Assembly (NCBI GenBank): GCA_937872465.1
Contig: CALMSR010000050.1
Span: forward strand, 62,001 to 126,000
Origin: an uncultured Paracoccaceae bacterium
Lineage (GTDB): Bacteria; Pseudomonadota; Alphaproteobacteria; Rhodobacterales; Rhodobacteraceae
Direction of reading: 5' to 3'
Length of the DNA stretch: 64,000 nt
The stretch's first letter is position 1, and the number at the start of each line of letters is the position of its first letter. The notes beneath the pieces were generated by a model. That model had not been told where the DNA came from and ran no database searches. It saw only the letters and a program-made list of their open reading frames with translations. Shown piece after piece: positions 8,392 through 17,961 of this stretch. The position numbers and the translations under genes were made by a program.

Positions 8392-9549
8392 TCAGAGCCT
8401 CCCGCGCGCGAGAACGCCGCGCAGCGCCTCGGCGAGGCCCGCGATGTCCTGGCGGATCTCGGTGACGAGATCCTGCCGGCCGGCGGAGAGATCCTCGAGG
8501 ATGCGCAGCACCTGGGTGTCGATCGAGCGCAGCCGGGCGCGGGTCTCGGCGTCGGGGCCGCCCTCCTCCTCGCCGCGGGATTCCAGCAGCAGGACCACGC
8601 GCTCCTGCGCCGCGGCGATGCGCTCGAGCAGCGCATTGTCCACCGGCGGCGCCTTGGGCTCGGCGAGCAGGCGCACCATCTCGGCGATGCGCGCGTCGGT
8701 CTCGGCGGCGCGGCCGGCGCTGGCCTCCATCACCTCGCGCAGCCCGTCGATCTGCTCGGCGGTCTGGCCGATCACCGCCAGCACGTTGCCCGCCGTCAGC
8801 GCCTCCTCGCCCTCCACCCCCGGCAGGCCGATCTTGGTGATCGAGGAGAGCCATTCCTCGAGTTCGCGGTAGAAGCGGTTCTGGGCATGGCTGCCGAAGA
8901 GCTCCAGAAGCCCCACAACCAGCGACCCGGCGAGCCCGAGCAGCGAGGAGGCGAAGGCGGTGCCCATGCCCGAGAGCTGGCCCTCGAGGCCGGTCATCAG
9001 GTTGTCGAAGACCTCGATGGCGCTCTGGCCCTCCTGCGGGGCGAGCGAGCGGATCGTGTCGACCACCGCCGGCACCACCGTGGCGAGCCCGTAGAAGGTG
9101 CCGAGCAGGCCGAGGAAGATCAGGAGGTTGATGATGTAGCGGGTGAGGTCGCGCTGCTCGTCGATGCGCGTCCCGACCGATTGCAGGATCGAGCCGGTGG
9201 AGCTCGAGGTCAGCGCCCGCCGGGCGCGGCGCTCCGAGAGCAGCGCCGCGAGCGAGGCGAGCAGCCGCGGCGCCTTGGTGAATTCGTGGCCGGGCCGGTC
9301 GGCGGCGAAGCCCTCGATCCAGCTCACCGAGGCGATCAGCGTGAAGACCTGCCAGAAGCAGGCGGCGACGCCGGCGAGGAAGACGATGCCGATGAAGCCG
9401 TTCAGCCAGGGCGAGGCGAGGAAGATCGGCGCCACCGCCGGGAAGACGAGGATGCCGCCGGCGACCGCCAGCCCCAGGACGATCAGCATCATCACGATCT
9501 GCCGAACCGGTTGCGAGAAATGCGGCTCGGCCTTGTGAGAGAGCCTCAT
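8392..9549 (-). CDS. MotA/TolQ/ExbB-like proton-channel protein
   Basis: A 385-residue membrane protein with hydrophobic segments at about 16–35 and 40–60, then a MotA/ExbB-type channel domain at about 125–240, where INLLIFLGLLGTFYGLA and GMGTAFASSLLGLAGSLVVG form the channel helices. A soluble C-terminal tail of about 120 residues, rich in charged heptads, is longer than in ExbB and recalls ZorA tails. The start at 9549 (MRLSHKAEPHF) was chosen because the longer frame upstream has no membrane-protein character. It is the first gene of a two-gene operon with the OmpA-domain gene and is divergent from the SPFH gene. Confidence 0.87.
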   Translation of the reverse strand: MRLSHKAEPHFSQPVRQIVMMLIVLGLAVAGGILVFPAVAPIFLASPWLNGFIGIVFLAGVAACFWQVFTLIASVSWIEGFAADRPGHEFTKAPRLLASLAALLSERRARRALTSSSTGSILQSVGTRIDEQRDLTRYIINLLIFLGLLGTFYGLATVVPAVVDTIRSLAPQEGQSAIEVFDNLMTGLEGQLSGMGTAFASSLLGLAGSLVVGLLELFGSHAQNRFYRELEEWLSSITKIGLPGVEGEEALTAGNVLAVIGQTAEQIDGLREVMEASAGRAAETDARIAEMVRLLAEPKAPPVDNALLERIAAAQERVVLLLESRGEEEGGPDAETRARLRSIDTQVLRILEDLSAGRQDLVTEIRQDIAGLAEALRGVLARGRL

Positions 9550-9703
9550 GTGTGCCTGTATCTTTCTTTGGCCCCTGCCGCGCGACATTACGACGCTGCG
9601 GCGCGCTTTCCAACCGGCTTGTGTTGCAGCACAATCCGCTCCAAACATTGTGAGGGGGCAGAGCAGCTGCGTGCCGGCGACGGCACCGAACGAGGACCGA
9701 GCA

Positions 9704-10627
9704 ATGGAAGCCTTCGGCGCCCCCGCAATCGCCATCCTGGCCTTCGCGATCATCCTGATCTTCACGATGGTCAAGTCCGTCCCGCAGGGCGAGAACTGGA
9801 CCGTGGAGCGCTTCGGCCGCTACACCCGCACGCTCGATCCCGGCCTGCGCTTCCTGATCCCGCTGATGGACAGGATCGGCTCCAGGATCAACATGATGGA
9901 GACGGTTCTCGACATCGAGGAACAGGAGGTCATCACCAAGGACAACGCCATGGTGGTGGCCGATGCGGTGGCCTTCTACCAGGTGGTCGAGGCCAGCAAG
10001 GCGGCCTATGAGGTGCGCGACCTCGAACAGGCGCTGCGCAACATCAGCCAGACCAACATCCGCGCCGTGCTGGGCTCGATGGAGCTGGACGAGGCGCTCT
10101 CGAACCGCGATGCGATCAACCACCGCCTGCTCGCGGTGATCGACGCGGCCTCGACGCCCTGGGGGGTCAAGGTGACGCGGGTGGAGATCCGCGACCTCGC
10201 GCCGCCGCCCGACATCAACGAGGCCATGGCGCGACAGATGAAGGCCGAACGGCTGAAGCGGGCCGAGATCCTCACCGCCGAGGGCCAGAAGCAGGCGGCG
10301 ATCCTCAAGGCCGAGGGCGAGCGCGAGGCGCAGATCCGCGAGGCGGAGGGCCGCCGCCAGGCCGCCTTTCTCGACGCCGAGGCCCGCGAGCGCGCGGCGG
10401 AAGCCGAGGCCAAGGCGACCTCCATGGTCTCCGAGGCCATCGCCCGCGGCGATATCCGCGCGGTGAACTATTTCGTCGCCCAGAAATACACCGAAGCCCT
10501 GCGCGACGTCGCGGCGAGCCCGAATTCCAAGACGGTGATGATCCCGCTGGAGGCGGCGGGCCTGATCGGCTCGATCACCGGCATCGCCGAGATCGCCCGG
10601 GCCGCGGGCTCGGGCGAGCGGGGCTGA
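9704..10627 (+). CDS. qmcA: SPFH/stomatin-like membrane protein
   Basis: A 307-residue protein of the stomatin/prohibitin (SPFH) family, like E. coli QmcA. One N-terminal membrane anchor (about 7–22, AIAILAFAIILIFTMV) precedes the SPFH domain (VPQGENWTVERFGRY, LDPGLRFLIPLMDRI, EVITKDNAMVVADAV) and an Ala/Glu-rich coiled coil at about 180–240. Such proteins form membrane microdomains and cages around the FtsH protease; the downstream NfeD partner gene, three bases away, supports this. ATG 9704 is chosen because the anchor follows at once. It is divergent from the MotA/ExbB-like gene, with 154 bases of promoter space. Confidence 0.93.
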   Translation: MEAFGAPAIAILAFAIILIFTMVKSVPQGENWTVERFGRYTRTLDPGLRFLIPLMDRIGSRINMMETVLDIEEQEVITKDNAMVVADAVAFYQVVEASKAAYEVRDLEQALRNISQTNIRAVLGSMELDEALSNRDAINHRLLAVIDAASTPWGVKVTRVEIRDLAPPPDINEAMARQMKAERLKRAEILTAEGQKQAAILKAEGEREAQIREAEGRRQAAFLDAEARERAAEAEAKATSMVSEAIARGDIRAVNYFVAQKYTEALRDVAASPNSKTVMIPLEAAGLIGSITGIAEIARAAGSGERG

Positions 10628-10630
10628 CCG

Positions 10631-11104
10631 GTGGAGGCGGCGGGACCGGATCTGATCGGTGCGGCGGTGTCGCCCTGGTGGTGGGTGGCCGCCGCCATCC
10701 TCTTCGCGGCGATCGAGATGCTGACGGTCTCGACCGTGCTGATCTGGTCGGCGCTCGCCGCCCTCGTCACCGCGGCGACGCTCTGGCTCACCGGCGGGCT
10801 CTCGATCTGGGGCCAGATCGCGATCTTCGGCGTGCTGTCGATCGCCTTCACCTTCGCCGGACGCGCGCTCGTGGCCCGCTACGGCGATCTCGGCGACAAG
10901 GCCGGCAAGCTGAACCGCCGGGCGGATGCGCTGGTCGGCCGCGAGGCCGAGGTGGTGGCGTTCTCCTGGCACGAGGGACAGGTGACCGTGGACGGCGTGC
11001 CCTGGCCGGCGCGGCTCGACGGCGGCGACGTCAAGCTCGACCCCGGCGACCGGGTCCGCATCATCGCCGCGGACGGCATCGTCGTCTGGGTGCGCAAGAT
11101 CTAG
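10631..11104 (+). CDS. NfeD-like protein
   Basis: A 157-residue membrane protein with a GTG start. Two to three hydrophobic segments (WWWVAAAILFAAIEML, VLIWSALAALVTAATLWL, WGQIAIFGVLSIAFTFA) precede a C-terminal OB-fold NfeD domain at about 95–157 (GREAEVVAF, GQVTVDGVPWPARL, GDRVRIIAADGIVVWV). NfeD proteins pair with SPFH proteins and modulate them. Translation is coupled to the upstream gene, three bases away. This is the short NfeD form without a ClpP-like protease domain. Confidence 0.9.
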   Translation: MEAAGPDLIGAAVSPWWWVAAAILFAAIEMLTVSTVLIWSALAALVTAATLWLTGGLSIWGQIAIFGVLSIAFTFAGRALVARYGDLGDKAGKLNRRADALVGREAEVVAFSWHEGQVTVDGVPWPARLDGGDVKLDPGDRVRIIAADGIVVWVRKI

Positions 11105-11184
11105 GGAACGCCGGAGCCGCGCCGTCCGAGCTCAGGGCCGCCCGGCGCAACCATCAAGCCCGGCGGGAGGCGCGCGCCCCGCGG

Positions 11185-11721
11185 CTACCGGCGCCGGCGC
11201 ACCATTTCCGCGAGCTCGTGAAGCTCGGGATCGTGCAGCCCCAGCGCCTCGAGGCTCGCGACCGTGTTGAGCAGATAGTCCGAGTTCGGCCCCCGCGGGC
11301 CGACCGCCCGGGCGATCACCGCGGCCTGGTCGTCGAGCGAGAGCCCGCCGCGATATTGCGGATGCTCGCGGTTGCTCACGAAGGTCACCGCCTCGACCTC
11401 GCCGCCCCCGTCCAGCCGCACCTTTAGCCGCGCCTCGTCATAGGCATAGGAGATCAGCTCCCGCTCGCGCAGATACTCGAGCGTCGCCGCGGCCACCGGC
11501 CCGGACACGCGATAGGCGACACCGCGGCACGCGCCCTCCGCCTCGCGGTCGAGCGCGAGCACCAGCCCCGGCGCCTCGGGCGTGCCGCGATAGCGGATCG
11601 AGGCCATGCAGAAGGCCCGGCGATAGCCCTCGAGCGTGGCCAGCCGCCGCTCGACGAAATCGAATCCCGGCTCCCAGATCAGCGAGCCGTAACCGAATAC
11701 CCAGAGATCGCCCGCTTGCAT
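11185..11721 (-). CDS. chaC: ChaC-type gamma-glutamylcyclotransferase
   Basis: A 178-residue cytosolic enzyme that releases 5-oxoproline from gamma-glutamyl peptides, in the ChaC branch probably glutathione. The signature YGSLIW is near residues 9–14, with FDFVERRLATLEGYRRAF and the CRGVAYRV segment following. A catalytic Glu is likely in the EYLRERELISYAY segment. An in-frame ATG 12 codons earlier (11757) is possible, but 11721 places VFGYGSL at the usual distance from the N-terminus. It faces away from the DUF2125 gene, which starts 61 bases beyond. Confidence 0.88.
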   Translation of the reverse strand: MQAGDLWVFGYGSLIWEPGFDFVERRLATLEGYRRAFCMASIRYRGTPEAPGLVLALDREAEGACRGVAYRVSGPVAAATLEYLRERELISYAYDEARLKVRLDGGGEVEAVTFVSNREHPQYRGGLSLDDQAAVIARAVGPRGPNSDYLLNTVASLEALGLHDPELHELAEMVRRRR

Positions 11722-11782
11722 CGCCCTTGTTCCCGTCGCACCGCCTGGGCTATCCACCAGGGACCGCTCGGGGGGTTAGGCG

Positions 11783-12802
11783 ATGCGCATCCTGTTGGCA
11801 ATCGTGATCCTCGCAGGACTGGCCTGGAGCGGCTGGTGGTACTTCGGCGCCACGACCCGGCAGAACGCGATCGAATCCTGGCTCGCCGGACGCCGGGACG
11901 CGGGCTGGGTGGCGGAGGCGGCGGATGTGCGCGTCACCGGCTTTCCCAACCGGATCGACCTGATCGTCGAGGGCCTCGACATCGCCGACCCCGAGGCCGG
12001 CTGGGCCTGGCAGGCGGACCGGTTCGAGGTGCTGTCGCTCGCCTACAAGCCCCATCACGTCATCGCCGCCTGGCCCGGCCCGCAGACCGTCGCGACCCCC
12101 TACGAGACGGTGCATCTCGACAGCCGCCTGATGCGCGGCTCGGTGATCTTCGAGCCGGACACGCGGCTGACGCTCGACCGGAGCAGCATCGAGATCGAGG
12201 ACATGGCGCTCCGCGGCGACTCGGGCTGGGCGGCGGCGATCGGGCATGCGAATTTCGCCACGCGGCAGGCGGGCGACGGCGCCCCGGATTTCGCCCATGA
12301 CATCGGGCTGACCGCCGAGAACATCCAGCTGCCGGAGGCGCTGAGCGCCCGGATCGGCGGCATGGAGGTGCTGCCCCCGGCGGTGGAGCGCGTGCATCTC
12401 GACGTCACGCTCGACTTCGACCGCGCCTGGAACCGGGCCTCCGTCGAGGCGGGCAATCCGGTGCTCGAACAGGTGCTGGTGCGCGATGCCTCCGTCACCT
12501 GGGGATCGCTCGACCTGCGCGCCCGAGGCACGCTCGACGTCGATGCGCAGGGCTTCGCCCGAGGCCGGCTCGACCTGCGGGCGCGGAACTGGCGCGAGAT
12601 GATCGCGCTCGCCGAGGCCTCGGGCAGGCTCGCGCCGGCGCTCGCGGCGGCGCTGCGCACCGGGCTGGGGCTGATCGCGACCCTCTCGGGCGACGCGGAA
12701 TCGCTGAAGGTGCCGCTCGATTTCGAGGATGGCGTCGCCCGTCTCGGGCCGGTGGTCCTGGGCGCGGCGCCGCGGCTGGTGCTTCCCGGCCGGAGCGGCT
12801 AG
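11783..12802 (+). CDS. DUF2125 domain protein
   Basis: A 339-residue protein of unknown function. A signal or anchor segment (MRILLAIVILAGLAWSGWWY) is followed by a long beta-rich region with the family features WVAEAADVRVTGFPNRIDL, VLSLAYKPHHVIAAWPGPQTV and repeated D/L/R-rich strands. I recognise it as DUF2125, an alphaproteobacterial envelope protein family with AsmA-like beta character. No catalytic residues are evident. It is divergent from chaC and stands alone as a transcript. Confidence 0.82.
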   Translation: MRILLAIVILAGLAWSGWWYFGATTRQNAIESWLAGRRDAGWVAEAADVRVTGFPNRIDLIVEGLDIADPEAGWAWQADRFEVLSLAYKPHHVIAAWPGPQTVATPYETVHLDSRLMRGSVIFEPDTRLTLDRSSIEIEDMALRGDSGWAAAIGHANFATRQAGDGAPDFAHDIGLTAENIQLPEALSARIGGMEVLPPAVERVHLDVTLDFDRAWNRASVEAGNPVLEQVLVRDASVTWGSLDLRARGTLDVDAQGFARGRLDLRARNWREMIALAEASGRLAPALAAALRTGLGLIATLSGDAESLKVPLDFEDGVARLGPVVLGAAPRLVLPGRSG

Positions 12803-13126
12803 CCATGGCTTCCCATCGCCTTCCTCACCGCGGAGAGCGGAGCCAAGCCTCTGAGGGCCGCATGGGGTCGAGATCGATCGACCCGGTCAAGCCGGCGCGG
12901 CAGGTCGGCATTGCGTGCATCGGGTGCGTTCTAGGCCAGGCCGTGGGCCCGTTCGCGCAGAGGGGTCTGGACGAAGCCTTCGGCCTTTGCGGGAAAGCTC
13001 CGGGTCGCGATGCACGGAGTCCCATCTCGCCGATCCGCGCTCGCTTCCGGGACGCCGCCGTCATGGCGGTCCAGCCAATCGTTGCACGTATCGTTGCGGG
13101 AAACGTGAAATGATGCCGCTAAGTGC
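12803..13126. other. Gene-free stretch before tRNA-Thr
   Basis: No supported gene is present. The small open frames here have no recognisable motifs. The AT-richer stretch 13070–13125 lies 3' of the minus-strand tRNA. Confidence 0.5.
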
Positions 13127-13201
<75 letters not shown>

Positions 13202-13308
13202 AGTTCCGTCCTTCGTTTCGCGGCGGCGAGCCCGGGCCTTCTAGCGGATCTGGCCCTTGGCGCAAGCACAATCTGGACCCAGCCCGCCGCCTGCGCTACA
13301 GAGGCGCC

Positions 13309-13467
13309 ATGCAGAGGAACCCGCCCCCCGCCGCCAAGGAGAAGCCGGCGCCCGCCGCGCGCAAGGCCGAGCGGCTGGCGGAAGCGCTGCGGGCCAATCT
13401 CGCGCGGCGCAAGGCGCAGAAACGGGCGCGCAGCGGCGCGGCCGGAGCCCGCGACCAGCAGGACTGA
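13309..13467 (+). CDS. Small basic conserved-type hypothetical protein
   Basis: A 52-residue Ala/Arg/Lys-rich peptide with a disordered Pro/Lys N-terminus and a likely helix around [20 protein letters not shown]. It ends seven bases before murA. I recall similar short basic proteins encoded just upstream of murA in Rhodobacterales, which is the main reason to call it. Function is unknown, and RNA or nucleic acid binding by charge is only a guess. Confidence 0.55.
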   Translation: MQRNPPPAAKEKPAPAARKAERLAEALRANLARRKAQKRARSGAAGARDQQD

Positions 13468-13474
13468 CGCATCC

Positions 13475-14746
13475 ATGGACAGCATTCTCGTGCGCGGCGG
13501 CCGTCGGCTGGAGGGGCGCATCCCGATCTCGGGCGCCAAGAACGCCTGCCTCACGCTGATGCCGGCAGCCCTCCTCACCGACGAGCCGCTGACGCTGACC
13601 AACGCGCCGCGCCTCTCCGACATCCGCACCATGAGCGCATTGCTCGAATCGCTCGGCTGCGAGGTCGCGAGCCTGCAGGACGGGCGCGTCCTGGTCGTCG
13701 GCACCCAGTCCATCGCCAACCACCGCGCGGATTACGACCTGGTGCGCAAGATGCGCGCCTCGATCCTGGTGCTCGGGCCGATGCTGGCGCGGGACGGTCA
13801 CGCGGTGGTCTCGCTGCCCGGCGGCTGCGCCATCGGCGCGCGCCCGGTCGACCTGCATCTCAAGGGGCTCGAGGCGCTCGGCGCGACGCTCGAGCTGCGC
13901 GACGGCTATGTGCACGCCAGCGCGCCGGAGGGCCTGAAGGGCGCGACCATCGACATGCCGATGGTCTCGGTCGGGGCGACCGAGAACATCCTGATGGCGG
14001 CGACGCTCGCCCGCGGCACCACGCTCTTGAAGAACGCCGCCCGCGAGCCGGAGATCGTCGACCTGGTGCATTGCCTGCGCCGGATGGGCGCCCAGATCGC
14101 CGGCGAGGGCTCGGCCACGATCGAGGTCCAGGGCGTCGACCGGCTGCGCGGCGCGACCCATCCCGTGGTCGCCGACCGGATCGAGCTCGGCACCTACATG
14201 CTGGCCCCCGCCATCACCGGCGGCGATGTGGAACTGCTCGGCGGCCGGCGCGATCTGGTCGCGGCCTTCGCCGACAAGCTCGAGGCCGCCGGCGCCGAGT
14301 TGCGCGAGACCGAGGCCGGCCTGCGGGTCAGCCGGGCGAACGGCCGCATCCGGCCGGTGGACGTGGTCACCGCGCCGCATCCGGGCTTTCCCACCGATCT
14401 CCAGGCGCAGATGATGGCGCTGCTCGCCACCGCCGACGGCACCAGCCATCTCGAGGAGCGCATCTTCGAGAACCGCTTCATGCATGCCCCGGAACTCGTG
14501 CGCATGGGGGCGCAGATCGAGGTGCACGGCGGCACCGCCACGGTCACCGGGGTGGAACGGCTCAAGGGCGCGCCGGTCATGGCTACCGACCTGCGCGCCT
14601 CGGTCAGCCTGATCCTCGCCGGGCTCGCCGCCGAGGGCGAGACCCGCGTGGCGCGCGTCTACCATCTCGATCGCGGCTACGAGCGCGTCGAGGAGAAGCT
14701 CTCGGCCTGCGGCGCCGAGATCGAACGCATCCGCGAGGCGGCATGA
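13475..14746 (+). CDS. murA: UDP-N-acetylglucosamine 1-carboxyvinyltransferase
   Basis: MurA (423 residues) transfers enolpyruvate from PEP to UDP-GlcNAc, the first committed step of peptidoglycan synthesis. The substrate-binding SGAKNA motif has Lys22 and Asn23. The fosfomycin-reactive loop reads [15 protein letters not shown] with Cys118 as catalytic nucleophile, so fosfomycin sensitivity is expected for the target. [13 protein letters not shown] and the C-terminal [14 protein letters not shown] are also diagnostic. The start at 13475 gives the standard [10 protein letters not shown]-terminus. It overlaps the next gene by an ATGA. Confidence 0.98.
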   Translation: MDSILVRGGRRLEGRIPISGAKNACLTLMPAALLTDEPLTLTNAPRLSDIRTMSALLESLGCEVASLQDGRVLVVGTQSIANHRADYDLVRKMRASILVLGPMLARDGHAVVSLPGGCAIGARPVDLHLKGLEALGATLELRDGYVHASAPEGLKGATIDMPMVSVGATENILMAATLARGTTLLKNAAREPEIVDLVHCLRRMGAQIAGEGSATIEVQGVDRLRGATHPVVADRIELGTYMLAPAITGGDVELLGGRRDLVAAFADKLEAAGAELRETEAGLRVSRANGRIRPVDVVTAPHPGFPTDLQAQMMALLATADGTSHLEERIFENRFMHAPELVRMGAQIEVHGGTATVTGVERLKGAPVMATDLRASVSLILAGLAAEGETRVARVYHLDRGYERVEEKLSACGAEIERIREAA

Positions 14747-15225
14747 CCGAGGACGCGCGCTTCGAGGACGGCGCCGAACGGCCGCTGCGCCTGCGCGCCG
14801 AGACGGCGGAGGATCTCGCGGTGATCTCGGCGCTGGTGCAGGACGCCGTGGGCCAGACCTCGGAGATCGCCTGGATGCCGCGGCACCGGCGGTTCACCCT
14901 GCTGCTCAACCGCTTCCGCTGGGAGGACAGCGCCCGCGCCCGCCGCCAGAACCGCCCCTTCGAGCGGGTGCGCTGCCTGCTCACCATCGAGAGCGCCACC
15001 CGCGTGCGGGCCATGGGCGTCGATCCGCAGGACCGCGACCTGGTCATCTCGCTGCTGTCGCTCGGCTTCGAGCCCGGACCCGAGGGAAACGGCGTGCTGC
15101 GTGCGGTGCTGGCGGGCGACGGCGAGATCGCGCTTGACGTCGAATGCCTCGAGGTGACCCTGACCGACGTGACCCGCCCGCATCTCGCCATGGCCGGCGC
15201 GGCGCCCCGGCATTCGCCCGACTGA
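14743..15225 (+). CDS. DUF2948 family protein
   Basis: A 160-residue soluble protein of unknown function. It carries the family pattern [42 protein letters not shown] and [18 protein letters not shown]. It overlaps murA by four bases (ATGA) and precedes hisD by 14 bases. This murA–DUF2948–hisD order is one I associate with Rhodobacterales. No signal peptide or membrane segment is seen. Confidence 0.85.
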   Translation: MTEDARFEDGAERPLRLRAETAEDLAVISALVQDAVGQTSEIAWMPRHRRFTLLLNRFRWEDSARARRQNRPFERVRCLLTIESATRVRAMGVDPQDRDLVISLLSLGFEPGPEGNGVLRAVLAGDGEIALDVECLEVTLTDVTRPHLAMAGAAPRHSPD

Positions 15226-15239
15226 TCCCGGCCGCCGCG

Positions 15240-16556
15240 ATGCCGCATTTCCTCGACAGTCGCAGCCCGGATTTCGAAGCCCGATTCGCCGCGCTGCTCG
15301 CACAGAAACGCGAGGCCGAGGCCGCGGTCGACGCCGATGCCGCGGCGATCCTGGCCGATGTGGAGGCCCGCGGCGACGCCGCATTGATCGCGCTGACCGA
15401 GCGCTGGGATCGCCTGTCGCTGACGCCCGGGACCCTCGCCTTCTCGGCCGAGGAGATCGATGCGGCCATCGCCGGGGTCGATCCGCAGGATCGCGCGGCG
15501 CTCGAACTCGCCGCCGGCCGCATCCGCGCCTACCACGAGCGCCAGCTGCCGGCCGACGCGCAATGGTCGGACGCCTCCGGGGCGCAGCTCGGCTGGCGCT
15601 GGTCACCGGTCGCGGCGGCGGGGCTCTACGTGCCCGGGGGGCGCGCCTCCTATCCCTCCTCGGTGCTGATGAACGCGATCCCGGCGCGGGTCGCCGGTGT
15701 CGGCCGCCTGGTGATCTGCGCGCCGACCCCGGACGGCGCGATCAACCCGCTGGTGCTGCTCGCCGCCCGGCTCGCCGGGGTCGAGACGATCTACCGCATC
15801 GGCGGCGCCCAGGCGATCGGCGCGCTGGCCTTTGGCACCGAGACCATCCGCCCCGTGGACAAGATCACCGGCCCGGGCAATGCCTGGGTCGCGGCGGCCA
15901 AGCGCCGCGTCTTCGGGCGGGTCGGCATCGACATGATCGCGGGCCCCTCCGAGGTCCTGGTGATGGCCGACGCGCGCAACGATCCCGACTGGGTGGCGCT
16001 CGACCTGATGGCCCAGGCCGAGCACGACCCGGCGGCGCAATCCATCCTCGTCACCGACGACGCCGCCTTCGGCCGCGCCGTGGCGACCGCGGTGGACGCC
16101 CTGCTGGCGACGCTGGAACGCCGGGAGATCGCGGGCGCGAGCTGGCGCGACTTCGGCGCGGTGATCGTGGTGGAGAACTGGGAGACGGCGGTGGCGATCT
16201 CCGATCGCATCGCGCCCGAGCATCTCGAGATCTTCACCGCCGAGGCGGAGGATCTCGCGGCCCGCGTAAGCCACGCCGGCGCCATCTTCATCGGCCCGCT
16301 CACCGCCGAGGCGATCGGCGATTACGTCGGCGGCCCGAACCATGTCCTGCCGACGTCGCGGTCTGCACGGTTCTCGTCCGGCCTCTCGGTGCTCGATTTC
16401 ATGAAGCGCACCACCCTGGCCCGCATGACCCCCGCGGCACTGGCGCAGGTCGGCCCCGCCGCGGTGCGGCTGGCGCGGGCCGAGGGGCTGGAGGCGCATG
16501 CGCTCTCCGTCGAGGCCCGGCTCGAGCGGCTCAACGAGGCCGGGCGGGATGCCTGA
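15240..16556 (+). CDS. hisD: Histidinol dehydrogenase
   Basis: HisD (438 residues) performs the last two steps of histidine synthesis, oxidising L-histidinol to histidine with NAD and zinc. Family landmarks in order are YVPGGRASYPSSVLMNAIPA, GGAQAIGALAFGTETI, KITGPGNAWVAAAKR, IAGPSEVLVMAD, QAEHDPAAQ, APEHLEIF and VGGPNHVLPT. The MPHFLDSRSPDFE start gives the normal N-terminus. The downstream UPF0262 gene starts inside its last codons. Confidence 0.98.
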   Translation: MPHFLDSRSPDFEARFAALLAQKREAEAAVDADAAAILADVEARGDAALIALTERWDRLSLTPGTLAFSAEEIDAAIAGVDPQDRAALELAAGRIRAYHERQLPADAQWSDASGAQLGWRWSPVAAAGLYVPGGRASYPSSVLMNAIPARVAGVGRLVICAPTPDGAINPLVLLAARLAGVETIYRIGGAQAIGALAFGTETIRPVDKITGPGNAWVAAAKRRVFGRVGIDMIAGPSEVLVMADARNDPDWVALDLMAQAEHDPAAQSILVTDDAAFGRAVATAVDALLATLERREIAGASWRDFGAVIVVENWETAVAISDRIAPEHLEIFTAEAEDLAARVSHAGAIFIGPLTAEAIGDYVGGPNHVLPTSRSARFSSGLSVLDFMKRTTLARMTPAALAQVGPAAVRLARAEGLEAHALSVEARLERLNEAGRDA

Positions 16557-17025
16557 CGCGGACCGGCTGAGCGCGGTGACGCTCGACGAGGCGGGGCTCC
16601 CGCCGCCGACCCCGGAGATCGAGCAGGAACGCCAGGTCGCGATCTTCGACCTGCTGGAAGGCAACCGCTTCCGCCTTGCCGATGCGACGGCGCCCGGCCC
16701 CTACCGGCTGACGCTCGCGGTGAACGACGGCCGCCTCGGAATGCGGCTCGCAACGGAGAACGGGAAGCCCGCCGGCGGCCTGGAGCTTTCCCTGGCGCCG
16801 TTCAACCAGATCGTGAAGGATTACTTCCAGATCTGCGAAAGCTATTTCGACGCCGTGCGCCGCCTGCCGCCCGCCGCCATCGAGGCGGTGGATACCGGCC
16901 GGCGCAGCATCCACGACCAGGGCAGCCGGCTCCTGCTAGAACGGCTCGAGGGCAGGGTCGAAACCGACCTCGCCACCGCCCGCCGCCTCTTCACCCTGAT
17001 CTGCGTGCTACATTACAGAAATTGA
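16549..17025 (+). CDS. UPF0262 family protein
   Basis: A 158-residue cytosolic protein of unknown function. The pattern IEQERQVAIFDLLEGNRF, YRLTLAVNDGRLGMRL, LSPF-like LAPFNQIVKDYFQICESYF and RRSIHDQGSRLLLERL identifies the UPF0262 family. It overlaps hisD by eight bases, so its translation is coupled to hisD. The family is largely alphaproteobacterial and has no assigned activity. Confidence 0.87.
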   Translation: MPDADRLSAVTLDEAGLPPPTPEIEQERQVAIFDLLEGNRFRLADATAPGPYRLTLAVNDGRLGMRLATENGKPAGGLELSLAPFNQIVKDYFQICESYFDAVRRLPPAAIEAVDTGRRSIHDQGSRLLLERLEGRVETDLATARRLFTLICVLHYRN

Positions 17026-17150
17026 GCAGCATGATCGCTTTACGCTCATCACCGCGATTCCCCTTGAACTGACGCGGCATTGGCGTCATTTTCCGCGCGC
17101 GCAAAAAGCCCCTGCCGCTGCGCCTGCACAGGACCCGTATCGGAGACCAG

Positions 17151-17369
17151 ATGGCCAAGGAAGAACTTCTCGAATTTCCCGGGGTCGTGACCGAGCTTCT
17201 GCCCAACGCGACCTTCCGGGTGGAGCTCGAGAACGGCCACGTCATCATCGCGCATACCGCCGGAAAGATGCGCAAGAACCGCATCCGCGTGCTCGCCGGC
17301 GACAAGGTTCAGGTCGAGATGACGCCCTATGACCTGACCAAGGGACGGATCAACTATCGCTTCAAGTGA
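17151..17369 (+). CDS. infA: Translation initiation factor IF-1
   Basis: IF-1 (72 residues) is a single S1-type OB fold that binds the ribosomal A site during initiation. Diagnostic segments are [43 protein letters not shown] and the C-terminal [12 protein letters not shown]. The ATG is preceded by GGAGACC. The 125 bases upstream are less GC-rich and probably hold its promoter. maf follows after one base. Confidence 0.98.
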   Translation: MAKEELLEFPGVVTELLPNATFRVELENGHVIIAHTAGKMRKNRIRVLAGDKVQVEMTPYDLTKGRINYRFK

Positions 17370-17370
17370 C

Positions 17371-17961
17371 TTGGCCGGGCATGCGCCGCGGCTGATCCTC
17401 GCCTCGGCCTCGCCGCGCCGGGCCGAGCTTCTGGCCCAGGCGGGCTACCTCCCCGACGCCCTCGCCCCCGCCCACATCGACGAGACGCCTCGCCCGGGCG
17501 AATTGCCCCGCGCCTGCGCCCTGCGCCTGGCGGTGGCCAAGGCATCCGCCGTCGAAGCGGCGGCCGCCGACGTGGTCCTGGCCGCCGACACGATCGTCGC
17601 CCTCGGCCGCCGCATGCTCGGCAAGCCGCGGGACGCGGCCGAGGCGGAGGGCTTCCTGCGGCTTCTCTCCGGGCGCCGGCACCGGGTCGTCACCGCCATC
17701 GCCCTGCGCGGCCCCGACCGCCTGCGCAGCCGGGTCGTGGAGACCGCGGTGCGCTTCAAGCGCCTGTCCGAGGCCGAGATCGCCGACCATGTCGCCGGCG
17801 GCGACTGGCAGGACAAGGCCGGCGGCTACGGGATCCAGGGCCGCGCCGGCGCGCTCATTCCCTGGATCAACGGCTCCTATTCCAATGTCGTCGGCCTGCC
17901 GCTCGCCGAGACGGCCGGCCTGCTCGCCGCCGCCGGCATCCGCCCCGCGTCCCGGCCGTGA
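17371..17961 (+). CDS. maf: Maf-type nucleoside triphosphate pyrophosphatase
   Basis: A 196-residue Maf/Ham1-fold enzyme that hydrolyses nucleotides such as dTTP or modified pyrimidine triphosphates to monophosphates. The signature [12 protein letters not shown] is at about residues 9–20, [17 protein letters not shown] is the substrate pocket, and [18 protein letters not shown] the conserved C-terminal motif. The best start is TTG at 17371, one base after the infA stop. It overlaps the RNase gene by GTGA. Confidence 0.92.
   Translation: MAGHAPRLILASASPRRAELLAQAGYLPDALAPAHIDETPRPGELPRACALRLAVAKASAVEAAAADVVLAADTIVALGRRMLGKPRDAAEAEGFLRLLSGRRHRVVTAIALRGPDRLRSRVVETAVRFKRLSEAEIADHVAGGDWQDKAGGYGIQGRAGALIPWINGSYSNVVGLPLAETAGLLAAAGIRPASRP

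Noticed and set aside
6829..9549. Zorya anti-phage system
   Set aside because: Only ZorA/ZorB-like architecture is present; no ZorC, ZorD or ZorE gene is adjacent and the context is housekeeping.
6344..10972. A 1542-residue open frame on the minus strand
   Set aside because: It spans the SPFH, MotA-like and OmpA genes in another frame, is Arg/Ala/Gly-rich and has no domain; it results from GC-rich codon bias.
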